Source of the DNA: Mallotus nudiflorus
Taxonomy: Eukaryota; Streptophyta; Magnoliopsida; Malpighiales; Euphorbiaceae
Length of the DNA: 64,000 nt
Assembly (NCBI GenBank): GCA_947683625.1
Contig: CANTUR010000675.1
Location: forward strand, 1-64,000
Reading direction: 5' to 3'
Shown: positions 1 through 9,399 of the stretch, in pieces
Numbering within the stretch: the stretch's first letter is position 1
Layout of the letters: each line of letters starts with the position of its first letter
The notes under the pieces: generated by a model
The model's input: only the letters and a program-made list of their open reading frames with translations
What the model was told of the DNA's origin: nothing
Databases searched by the model: none
Translations under genes and position numbers: made by a program

Positions 1-1114
1 GATAACCCGACCTCAAGTCGACCTTAGAAAAGAACTGTGCACCCTGAAGCTGATCAAACAAATCATCTATCCTCGGGAGAGGATACTTGTTCTTCACTGT
101 CACCTTATTCAACTCTCTGTAGTCAATGCACAGTCTCAGGGTACCATCCTTCTACTTCACAAACAAGACTGGTGCACCCCAAGGAGAAACACTAGGTCTG
201 ATAAAACCTTTATCCAACAACTCTTGCAACTGCTCCTTCAGCTCTTTCAACTCTGCAGGAGCCATACGATAGGGTGGCATAGATATAGGAGTAGTACCTG
301 GTACCACATCTATACAGAACTCAATCTCTCTGTGAGGTGGTAAACCTGGCAACTCCTTGGGAAAAACATCAGGAAACTCACAAGCAACAGGAACATCTGT
401 GAGTGACAACTTCTCCACTGATGTATCCCTGACCAATGCCAAATACCCCTGACAATCTTTCCTCAACAACTTCCTAGCCGTAATAGCAGAAATAAGATTC
501 TGAGGTGCTGAACTCCTATCACCAACAAACTTAAAATCTACTTCACCAGGAATTCTAAAAGTCACCTCCTTATTCCTGCAATCTACCACGGCAAAGTGCT
601 GAGACAACCAATCCATTCCCAAAATAACATCAAACTCCATCACATCCAACAAGATCAAATCAGCGGGAAATTCTCTATCTCCCACGAGAACTGGACAACC
701 AGAAAGAACAATATCGATGTCCAAGGAATCACTCAGAGGAGTGGCAACAGACAAAGGAAAAGCCATCCTCGAAGCTTGCCAACAAGATTTAGAAGCAAAA
801 ATAGGAGAAACAAACGAATGCGTGGCACTCGGATCAAACAAAACCCATGCATCCAGGTAACAAACAGAAACAATACCTGCCACGACTGCATTAGATGCCT
901 GAGCATCCTGCTGAGTCAGATGGAAGACTCTAGCCTGACCTCGACCTCCCTGCTGACTGGTAGAAGCCTGGCCAACACCTCTGGCACCTCCTCTAGTACC
1001 TTTACCACGACTCTGCTGTGGAACAAACTGAGTGGAACTCTGATGCTGGGCTGGTGGCAACTGAAATGGCACGGATGCAGCACTAGCAATCGACTGTTGT
1101 GGGAATCCCGGAAT
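1..1114 (-). pseudogene. Tekay-like Ty3/gypsy protease and start of reverse transcriptase (degenerate)
   Basis: This is the pol part of a Ty3/gypsy polyprotein, read on the minus strand and running off the window edge. The aspartic protease starts near 900. Its active-site segment reads FDPSATHSF where the family usually has D-[ST]-G-A, and ILGMDWL follows about 70 residues later. The RT entry region (YRMAPAELKEL, then IRPSVSPWGAPVLFVK) ends at a TAG at 152-154, where the family continues with K or R before KDG. Beyond the stop the same frame continues with LRLCIDYRELNK and FSKVDLRSGY to position 1. Gag lies upstream in the same frame, so this was one gag-pol ORF. The protease and RT style fits plant chromoviruses of the Tekay/Del group. 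That assignment is from remembered family motifs, not a search. Confidence 0.85.
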
Positions 1115-2236
1115 CTAATGCTGCTGATACCCAGAATAAGGACACGATCTGGCAAAATGTCCTGTCTGCCCGCATCTGAAGCATGTCAGTGGTGTCAAAT
1201 AACATGGTCCCTGATGGACTCTACCACAAGTCTGACAAACACTGGCCGCTGATCCAGAACTACGACCACTGCTGCTGCTCGAAAGCACCTGATCCGAATC
1301 TGAACGATCTATGCTGACCTCCACGGCCATGTCTACTGCTCCGATGCACTCGTTGCTGCTGTCTCTGACTCTGCTGAGTCGGACCTCGCTGTTGACTAGT
1401 CGATCCAACATGAAACTCGAATACGGAGTAGCCTGCAATCCACTCGACTGAACTCCTAGCTGGTAGTAATCAGGCATCGCTCCCTACCTAACTAACCTCA
1501 GCTCAATCTCCTTAGCTAACTCGATCACAGACTCCAGAGTAAGACCTGCTATAGGCATACCAGCAAAAACAGAACCCAAACCAGTAACATATGTAGTAAC
1601 TGCGAAATACTGATCTCGCATCAGATCCTCAGCATATCTACCCAGACGAAGAAACTCTCGGGTATACTCCTCTACAGATCGATCTCCACGAGAAATACTG
1701 GTCAAACGGAGACGATAGCTCAAACGAAGAGGCTCTGGACATAATCTCCTCATAAACCGCTCTCGAAACTGAGCCCAGGCCATCGTCATCATATAAGGCT
1801 GGATCATCTGAATAAACCAATCTAGAGCTGGTCCTTCAACAGACAACTCGACGATCATAATCCGCTGGTACTCGGTATGAGCAGTCCGAGTCCTAGTCTC
1901 AATCGCATGCAGAAAATCTAAAGGATCAAAAGTACTATCAAAAGCAATCCTGCCAACTCGGGCATAGAACAGAGCTGCCTCAGGGTCAGACATACCCTGC
2001 TGATAGGCAGGCTGAACAGGCTGAACAACAGGAGGAATAGGAACATCAAATTCAGGCTCAACAGGCTCCTCGTCCTGTAACTCTCTCTGCCTACGGTGAC
2101 CTGCCGCTCCTCGAGGTCTACCTCTGCCACGACCTCTACGTCTAATTGGCGGCTCAGGAGGTAAAACCTCATCCTGAAAAGACTCATCATCCTCGGCCTC
2201 AACGACCGGTGGAGCGACACACGCTCGCCTCCTCAT
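1115..2236 (-). pseudogene. Tekay-like Gag with CCHC zinc knuckle (broken by stops)
   Basis: Gag forms the capsid-like particle and binds the element RNA. I chose the ATG at 2234-2236 (MRRRACVAPP) because the 23 open codons before it are hydrophobic and unlike Gag. A basic, arginine- and glycine-rich N-terminus is followed by the retrotransposon Gag core at about residues 85-250, with the motifs DPLDFLHAIE, ALDWFIQMI and EEYTREFLRLGRYAEDLM. An in-frame stop at 1484-1486 separates this from a second block that holds the zinc knuckle CFRCGQTGHFARSC (C-x2-C-x4-H-x4-C) near 1145-1185. A further stop lies at 1115-1117, and the protease block continues in the same frame. The gene is dead, but only by point stops. 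Confidence 0.85.
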
Positions 2237-2418
2237 ACTGAAAAGACAAACGAAAAGATTCAGACAAAACAGACAACGGAGGAATAATGCTGAAAACCAC
2301 AGCAAGGAATACTCATCAAGACATACTCAAACCTAATACACTACAGTAGTTCAACAGAAAACACAACTTGAAAACTAGGGGCCACAACTCACATAACTAA
2401 GCCCTGACACAGAACTCC

Positions 2419-2430
2419 GCTCTGATACCA
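2419..2430 (-). promoter_or_regulatory. Primer-binding site for initiator tRNA-Met (Tekay-like element)
   Basis: On the minus strand this reads TGGTATCAGAGC, the standard plant initiator tRNA-Met primer site. It lies four bases inside the LTR edge at 2435. This fixes the element orientation and shows that the adjacent LTR is the 5' LTR. Confidence 0.9.
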
Positions 2431-2434
2431 ACTT

Positions 2435-3145
2435 TGTCATGACCCAAAACAAGGGCCATGACCGGCGCTAGGGAACGGGAATTCTTTTGAATCCGGAACC
2501 CGTAGCAAGCCTAAAAATAAAATAAAACGTGCAATAATAACAATAATCATATAATATGCAGCGGAAATAAAAATCATAAATATAATATTATTCACATCAA
2601 CTGGATTTAAATCAAATCTCATCTCATAGATATATAAATCTTTTAATATAAATCCAGTTTATATATAATACATCTCTTTAAAATAAAATACATGTAATCC
2701 AATACTTTAATTCACAACTACTGCAGTGTCTAGATAAAATAAATAAGACTCAAGTAGATAATTTACACAAAGAAGCCGGGGCGGAAGAAATTCGGCGTAT
2801 CGACCTGCTACTGAGGTCTGAAGAAGTTGACTCTCCTGAAAAATAGTCAACGGAGGGGAGTCAGACCTCACTGAGTGAATTACTATAATATATATACATA
2901 CACACTAAATGATAATGCATACAGTCAATAATACATATCTAATATGTATATATATACAGGCAAATTCACACAGATGCAGTAAAAATCATTTTTATATATT
3001 TTATTGAAAATCGCAGTTTATGAAGGATCACATAGAACCCTAGAATATCGCAACCTCAGAAATAGTGTTAGACAACACTCTAGCCATACAGGCTCACTTA
3101 TTCCAAGATAAAACCACTAATTCCATTTGGACAGTAAAGCCTATG
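2435..3145 (-). mobile_element. 5' LTR fragment (3' part) of the Tekay-like element
   Basis: Read on the minus strand, the LTR ends in GGGTCATGACA next to the primer-binding site. About 710 bases remain. It aligns by eye with the same end of the solo LTR starting at 21620: shared blocks include the GGCGCTAGGGAA region, the CCCCTC...CTCACTGAGT box near 2854-2880, and the stretch around 3000-3145 (actctagccatacaggctcactt). Similarity stops near 3145, where coding sequence of a Tat-lineage element begins. The 5' two thirds of this LTR is missing. Confidence 0.8.
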
Positions 3146-3900
3146 ATGGACACCAAGAGGTCTGTAGAAGGAACATTCAGGGCGTTGGTCAAAATGGGAC
3201 CTATAGAAGTTTGGGTTAACTTGTATGTGATTGATATCCCAATGACATTTGCCATTTTGTTAAGAAGGCCATAGTTTCACCCCCTTGGGCAGCGTCCCAT
3301 CCACTGTCCACCAAAAAATTAAGTTCCCTCATAAAGGAAGGGTTGTTACCATCTCTGCTGAAACCAAAGTCGTTGTGGCTATATTGAAGTTGACCCCCAA
3401 AGAGATCTCTATAAGCCCTAGTTTTGAGGTTTGTGTAATTTATAAGATGAGATAAATGAAAAGGTTCTGAAGATGATGCACAACATGAGGTTCATGCCCG
3501 GTAAAGGGTTAAGAAGAGATCAAAGCGGACCTTCAGAATTTATGGAAAATAAGATGCCTATTTTGAAGCACGGGCTAAGATTCAAAGTGGCTGATGATAT
3601 TGACGGGAGAGATAGATATATGGGGGTAGTTTGAAGAAAAGGAAGAGGAAACTGTGGCTAAAAAGAAAACTCTATGGAGATCTTTATAAAGGAAGGCATC
3701 GGGTACCCATACAATAGAACTCCAGAACCTTTTATGATGGCTGAGGAAGTTATTCCAGGGTTTGAAATCTTTACTGAATTTGTGTACAGAGCCAAGGGTG
3801 TTGCTATTGAAGAAGTCTTTACTGAGGAATTGGTGCTGGCTAAAGGAGAATTTAAAGGGAATGAAGCTACCTCGAAGTTAAAAGGCATTGATGATTAAAG
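3146..3900 (+). pseudogene. Tat-type protease C-terminus and G-patch region
   Basis: The first readable segment (VEGTFRALVKMGPIEVWVN, then IPMTFAILLRRPW) matches the end of the Tat-type aspartic protease, where the family usually has LLGRPW. It runs on through PSTVHQKIKFPHKG. Near 3475 the segment MMHNMRFMPGKGLRRDQSG resembles the G-patch found between protease and RT in Tat elements. An open stretch at 3674-3898 (IGYPYNRTPEPFMM) belongs to the linker. The frame changes several times and the catalytic half of the protease lies beyond the breakpoint, so this is a relic. The ORF starting at 3065 is a chance fusion of LTR sequence with this piece. Confidence 0.7.
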
Positions 3901-4029
3901 CAAAGAACTTAATTTTGAAGCCTACGTCCTCAACTCTATTATAGATGTCTTTTATGATGTTTCTTTTACTTCTCTATTTAAAACTAATGATCTTTTCTTT
4001 TCGAAAGTGAATGCAATGGAGTTTGAATT

Positions 4030-5570
4030 GCTTATTTGTGTGATGTGTTCCCTAATGGTTACTCTGTTTGTGATGATCAGTTCATGCATATGTTTGACAT
4101 TAATTCCATGCAAACTAAATCATTTAATTTAGGCATAAACCATAATCCTAAAAATATATTGCTTGCTTTTGGTTTAACTCATGATGAGAGAGAAAAAATG
4201 AAAGAAATTTTAATGAAGAGATAGAAAGTATTTGGTTGGAGTTATGAAGACATGCTCGAAATCAACAATTAGATCTCAGAACACAGGATCCCCACATATC
4301 CTCACATAGCACTAATAAAGCAAAGGAGGTTAAGGCCAGAATGGGCTCTCCTAGTCAAAGAAGAAGTCAAGAAATAGTTGAAGGCAAAGTTTTTAGAAGT
4401 GGTAAAGGACACCCAATGGTTAGCAAACATAGTTCCAGTTCCAAAGAAAGATGGGAGGGTCAGAGTATGTGTGGACTATCGAGATTTAAACAAGGCCTGC
4501 CCCAAAGATGACTTTTCGCTACCACACATTGATACACTAATTGATAGCGCGGCTTCCAACGTAATGTACTCTTTCATGAACAGATTTTCAGGGTACAATT
4601 AGATCATGATGGCAGTAATGGATAAGTTAAAGATATCCTTCACTACCAAATTGGGCATATACTGTTACCGAGTGATGTCTTTTGGATTAAAGAACGGAGG
4701 GGCCATTTATCAGAGGATGGCGACCACTTTACTGCACGACATGATCCATAAGGACGTAGAAGTGTACGTGGATGATATAATGGTGAAATCCACAACTAGG
4801 GAAAGACATTTTAAGGCTCTAGATAAGTTTCTAACAAGGTAAAAAAAGTACAATCTCAGACTAAATCCGAAGAAGTGTGTTTTTGGGGTTACATCTGGGA
4901 AACTATTAGGACACATTGTTAGTAAAAAAGGAATAGAGGTGGATCCGGATAAGATTAAGGCAATCAGGGATATGCCTGTGCCAAGGAATGAAAAAGAGGT
5001 CTGAGGGTTCCTGGGGCACTTGAAGTATATTAGTAGATTTATAGCTAAATTGACGACCGTCTGCAATCCCTTTTTTAAGCTCCTAAAGAAATATCAACCC
5101 ATGATATGGGATGAAAGGTGTCAGTAAGCCTTTGAAGCTATCAAGGATTATTTGATGAATCCTCTTGTTTTGCAACCACCAAAGCTAGGTAAAGCCTTAA
5201 TCCTATATCTGGTAATTGAAAAAGATGCAATAGGGATAATGTTGGCATAGGAAGGCGAAGAGGAGATAAAGAACGCTATGAATTACTTAAGTAAGAAGCT
5301 TCTACCTTATGAAACTAGTTATAGCCTTATGGAGAAGACGTGCCTAGCAGTGATTTGGACAATGAAGAAACTCCGACACTACTTTCAGTCTTACAAAGTG
5401 TAGGCAGTTTCCAAACATGATCCCCTCAGGTATCTCTAACAAACCCCGTCTCTTACAGGAAAGTTGACACAGGTGCTCGTTATACTCACAGAATTCAACA
5501 TAGAATATACAGCCAAGAAAATGGTGAAAGGGAGAGCAGTAGCAAACTCCTGGCACATAGTCCAATAGAT
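4030..5570 (+). pseudogene. Tat-type reverse transcriptase and RNase H
   Basis: The linker VFGWSYEDM (4228-4254) leads into RT. The RT blocks are WLANIVPVPKKDGRVRVCVDYRDLNKA in two parts (4414-4497), KDDFSLPHID, FSGYN (4588-4602), and the catalytic box YVDD at 4765-4776 (VYVDDIMVKS). Thumb and connection motifs follow (LNPKKCVFGV, GFLGHLKYISRFI), then RNase H segments (AMNYLSKKLLPYE, LAVIWTMKKLRHYF). The YVDD aspartates are intact, but in-frame stops interrupt the gene at 4603, 4840, near 5004, near 5128, near 5250 and near 5403. Many fall where the family has Q, W or R, as expected from C-to-T decay. RT would copy the element RNA in the particle; this copy cannot. Confidence 0.88.
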
Positions 5571-5634
5571 GATGACCAAGAATGGAAGTTAGAGTTTCTT
5601 GACAAACACTAAGGGCAATAGAGGTACAAGGTTG

Positions 5635-6020
5635 GGAAATGTACTTTGATGGAGTCGTCAACACAAAGGGGCCAGAATAAGTGTGATTTTGGTCATGCCA
5701 GAAGGAGAGATGATCCCGATGGCAAAAAGACTCGAGTTTGAGGCAACCAATAACCAAGTAGAATATGAGGCTTGCATTTTTTGTCTAAAGGCATTATACA
5801 GTGCAGGAGCAGAGAATGTTACTGTGTACAGGGACTCCATGTTAGTCATAAAAAAAAGCTACTAAAGAGTGGAGATAAAAGAGGACAAATTGTTTCCATA
5901 CTGGGAATATCTGGCTGCTATCTTGTGCTTATTTACTTAGTGTAAGTTTGTTCACTTGCTAAGAGAAGGAAACCAGATAGTTAATGCCTTAGCCACACTG
6001 GCCTCTATGTGAGAAAATGG
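5635..6020 (+). pseudogene. Second (archaeal-type) RNase H domain of a Tat element
   Basis: After the classical RNase H comes a second RNase H fold: MYFDGVVNTKG near 5640, then ISVILVMPEGEMIPMAKRLEF, then NNQVEYEACIFCLKALYSAG (5740-5815), then VYRDSMLVI, then GNQIVNALATLAS near 5970-6000. The order Asp, Glu (in VEYEA), Asp (in YRDS) and a late Asn/Asp (NQIVNALA) matches the archaeal-type RNase H that Tat elements carry besides their own. This is the strongest single reason for assigning the element to Tat. Stops occur near 5863, 5940 and 6010. Confidence 0.8.
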
Positions 6021-6099
6021 GAAATAGCCAGAGGCTAGGCCCTTAATTCTGATGAAATCTCGAGGCCCTTGTTACAAGGAGGTGAGGGTGACAACAGTC

Positions 6100-7358
6100 G
6101 ATGCTGCTGAGAAGCCTTGGTTTTATGACTTACAAAGATATCTAGAGACTGGGCAATTTCCAGATGGCATTGATAGGAAAGAGAGGATATCCCTACAAAT
6201 GTTATCTTGACAGCTTATAAGTCACAATGGGATGTTGTACAAAAGAATGTCGACCGGGGTACACCTCAAATGTGTTAATAAGGATGAATCCCGAAAGCTT
6301 ATGGAAATGATTCATAAGGAGTATACGGGCCACACATGAATGGGATAGTCTTGGCAAAGAAAATAGCTTATCAGGTTACTTTTGGCTCACCATAGAAGTA
6401 GGTTGCGTTAGATTTGTTAAGAAATGTCACAATTGCCAAATTTATAGTGATGTTAGCCACTTACCATCTATAGAACTTCAGGGAATGACTTCTCCTTAGC
6501 TATTTTTTGTATGGGGAATTGACATTATAGGAGAGCTAATGCCAAAAGCATCTAATGGTCATTGGTATATTATTGTGGCTATCGATTACTTCTCCAAGTG
6601 GGTGAGGCTGAATGTTATGCTATTGTGGGTTCGAAGCAAATGTTGAGGTTCATTGAGAAGAACATAATCTGCATATATGGTTTGCCTCACCTATTCTTAT
6701 AAATAATGAGGTTTAATTTTGAGCAGAAATGGCTACGCTGCTATAAGACTACAAGATCGAGCACCATAGATTATCTTCGTATAGGCCGCAAACAAATAGG
6801 GCGGGGAAGTAGCCAATAAGAATGTGAAAAAGATCCTGGCCAAAATGATAGAGAATTACTGAGATTAGGCAGAATACTTACAATTCGTATTATGGGGGTA
6901 TCGAACCACTACCAGAACCTTGATAGGAGTCACTTTGTACTTCTTGATTTATGGATGTGAGGCCGTTTGCCAGTGGAGGTTGAGATAAGGTCATTAAGAG
7001 TCCTGCTAGAGTCTAAGCTCCCCGAGTATCAATGGGGTGGAGAGTCAATTAGCTCAGTTGACATTACTGCATAAAAAGAGGATGAAAGCTATATATCATT
7101 CTCAGCTATATAAAAAAAGAATAGCTCGGACCTACAATAAAAGATCAAGCCATGAAAGATCCAAGAAGGGGATTTGGTGCTGAAGCTTACAAAGGCAATT
7201 ATGACCGACCCTCAATGAAAATTCAAGCCAAATTGGGAAGGACCGTATCTGGTAAAGAAGTTATTTTTGAAGTTGCTACCATTCTATCTAATATAGAGGG
7301 AAATGATTTCAAGAAGCCCATTAACCTAGAAAAACTTAAGAAATACTTCCTGTAAAAA
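6100..7358 (+). pseudogene. Tat-type integrase (degenerate)
   Basis: Integrase inserts the cDNA into the host genome. The zinc-binding HHCC domain is visible near 6300-6450 (HKEYTGHT, then KKCHNCQIY). The core follows with VWGIDIIGELMPKASNGHW and VAIDYFSKW near 6508-6600, which holds the first catalytic aspartate. The later core is heavily frameshifted. The C-terminal part is recognised by the KPNWEGPYLVKKL-like reading near 7225-7265 and ends close to 7355. Sequence after this (7360-7690) is non-coding on the plus strand. No chromodomain is seen, as expected for Tat. Confidence 0.78.
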
Positions 7359-7689
7359 GTCTCACTAGGGAGAAAACCTCAAAAAGAGGTTGTCTAGGAA
7401 AAACTTAGAGACAAAAAAAAGTCCTACTGGATTGAAAACCTTAAAAAGGTGGTCCAAGCAAAAGTTAAGGACATGTAAAAGGAGATAGAGAGATGCAAAA
7501 TGGTTAGTTGGAAAACTTGCAAGGGCAAGCCAACTAACAACATGAGATGTATCAAAAGCGAAATAATATATCTATTATGCTTAAATTGAATGAAATAGAT
7601 TGCTTCAATTACTGTTAAGCATGCATAAAGTATCCATTACAGGTTGTTTAACTAACAAAAAGGGAAACTACATCTAACAAAAAGGAAAA
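7359..7689. other. Non-coding spacer after Tat pol
   Basis: This stretch holds short repeated phrases such as gaaaacctcaaaaagaggttgtc and gaaaaccttaaaaaggtggtcc, about 65 bases apart near 7366-7455. It has no readable protein. It lies between the 3' ends of the sense pol and the antisense DUF7745-like gene, so it would be the convergent 3' end region for both. Confidence 0.5.
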
Positions 7690-8949
7690 TGACAACTTAA
7701 TTTCATGAGCTAATTTTGTCTTATTTTCTTTTGTTGGTCACCCTAAAGGCTCAATACTTGTAACTCTTTTGTTCTCTCGTTTCTAATAAATTCATCTCTT
7801 TCTGTCTATTGCAAGTAGACCCATGCTTTGTAATGATCATCAGTAGTCTGATCTCCATTGTAGTTTAAGTTTCTCTCGATGGTTCTTTGAGGCCAAGTTG
7901 CCACCAAATGGTCTAGGAAGTTTTAAGAAAGGGGTCCTGGTTCAAACTCATGAACTAATTCTATAATCAGTTATTTGTGACCGTATTGACGATAGAGGCG
8001 GGCTGGATTATAAAAGGTGGCAAAATGAAGACTGGAAATTAGAACACAATATGTATAGGACCGGATAGTCACATACTGCAATCTCACCAAGGGCACATCT
8101 AGTGGATCAGAGTGTCAGGAAATGTTGATAGCCAGCTATGAACATCTGCCGGAATGGGGTGTAGCTTCCCTGTTGGGTAATGTTTGGCCTTATAATGCCT
8201 AATGTCTTGAAAGGATTCAAGCAGACTCAATTTTTCATAGAGCCACATCTATAAATTAATAAACGATTAGGTACAAATGATAGGACAGTTGAAAGTCAGG
8301 AATTGACACGGGAGAGCTTACCTCCAACAGAAAGGGACTTCCGAAGAATTGTCATGTTTCTATGAATTTGTCCAGACCAACAATAGTTTCTACTAGAATG
8401 AGAGAGAAGGATTAAACCATGATTCCACCTAATTAATAATGGAAAGGACCTTTGAATCACAATGTCTAGAGGAAGAAACCAACAGAAACTGGGCATACAA
8501 ATAGAGAGCTATCATACGGGGCCAGTAATTTTCTTCTTTGTCCACACCCATGCGTGATCTTGAGGAAGGATTCTAATATGATTTCTGAACTGAGAATGTA
8601 GTAAGGAGGACTACGATGCAAGGTTGAGCATACGTGCCATTTGGTATTAAATGGAGTGAGAGTTTAGGTTCTCAAGGTCAGGAACTGCAAGTCGACAAGT
8701 GGAATCTGTGTGATGACCAAGAATTGCTTCGAATTCCTTCAGTAGGGGACATATTTCCACTGTTTTGAACCGAAAAGCATGCTTTTGGAATCCCAGAACT
8801 GAGCCATGGTATGAAGGAAAGGAAAAAATGATCCTCCTAGTATATAGTGATTTAAAGATCGAAAAGTGAAACAATTCTAACCTAGCCCAAGACCTGTCAT
8901 CTAAACTTTTCAAGATCAATTGTAGTAGTTTAAGACTCCGTTTAGTCAT
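7690..8949 (-). pseudogene. Antisense DUF7745-like plant retroelement gene
   Basis: Read on the minus strand from about 8949, this contains AFRFKTVEICPLLKEFEAIL near 8775, a phrase typical of the DUF7745 family (a PMD-related plant family of unknown function). Further segments in two or three frames fit the family order: MIALYLYAQFLLVS near 8500, a leucine-rich segment ending in GLDKFIET near 8370, MWLYEKLSLLESF near 8230, and FYNPARLYRQYGHK near 7980. Frame changes and stops make it a pseudogene, and the true start is uncertain. It lies downstream of the Tat integrase in opposite orientation, so it is probably an antisense ORF carried by that element. Family naming rests on remembered motifs. 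A neighbouring antisense PMD gene supports the interpretation. Confidence 0.55.
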
Positions 8950-9059
8950 GGTTTAAGCTTTCAAGGGTGCCTAGAGAGAGAAATTAAAGGTTAGGGATCA
9001 AGGTGTCTTAAGAGCAAGGCTGGGCAAGGGTTTTGAGCTTTTAAAGGGGCAGGACTGCT

Positions 9060-9158
9060 TGATGATAAGGCAATCACCTCATCAAAGAGGTGTCACCTCA
9101 GCACCAAGAGGCGATTGCCTCTTCATCAGAAAGCCATGAGGTGATTGCCTCTTCAGCA
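9060..9158. repeat. Cluster of palindromic GAGGCGAT/ATCGCCTC-like modules
   Basis: This stretch contains four variants of a short inverted motif, such as aaggcaatcacctc, gaggtgtcacctc and gaggcgattgcctc, separated by short spacers. The ideal form GAGGCGATCGCCTC is self-complementary. The same module recurs at 11570-11760 and at one to three places in each LTR of this Tat family (13560, 14360, 14520, 16879, 17577, 19255, 19978, 28047). Confidence 0.7.
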
Positions 9159-9399
9159 GTATCAGTTGTTAAGCTTCATCAAACTGTGTGATCTCAACAA
9201 GTGTAAATCAAAGTGTAGCGGGGCAGACGCACACACATATAATCATTGAAATCACTTTGCATTTAAAAGAATAAATTTAATTAAGATAAAAGTTAAATTC
9301 TGTAAAAAATTCAAAAAAAAAAAATAGAAAATGTATGTGTTCATTGTTCAAGCTGAATAAATCAGTCAAAAAGAGAAAATAACAATTTGTAGGCCCTGG

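Noticed and set aside
596..1252. Plus-strand 218-codon ORF
   Set aside because: It is the antisense shadow of the Tekay-like Gag and protease, which have clear motifs on the minus strand.
5344..5849. Minus-strand ORFs of 137 and 63 codons
   Set aside because: Shadows of the Tat RNase H and second RNase H on the plus strand, where the family motifs are.
9060..9158. CRISPR-like array
   Set aside because: Repeats are short, variable near-palindromes with similar, not unique, spacers, in a plant retroelement.
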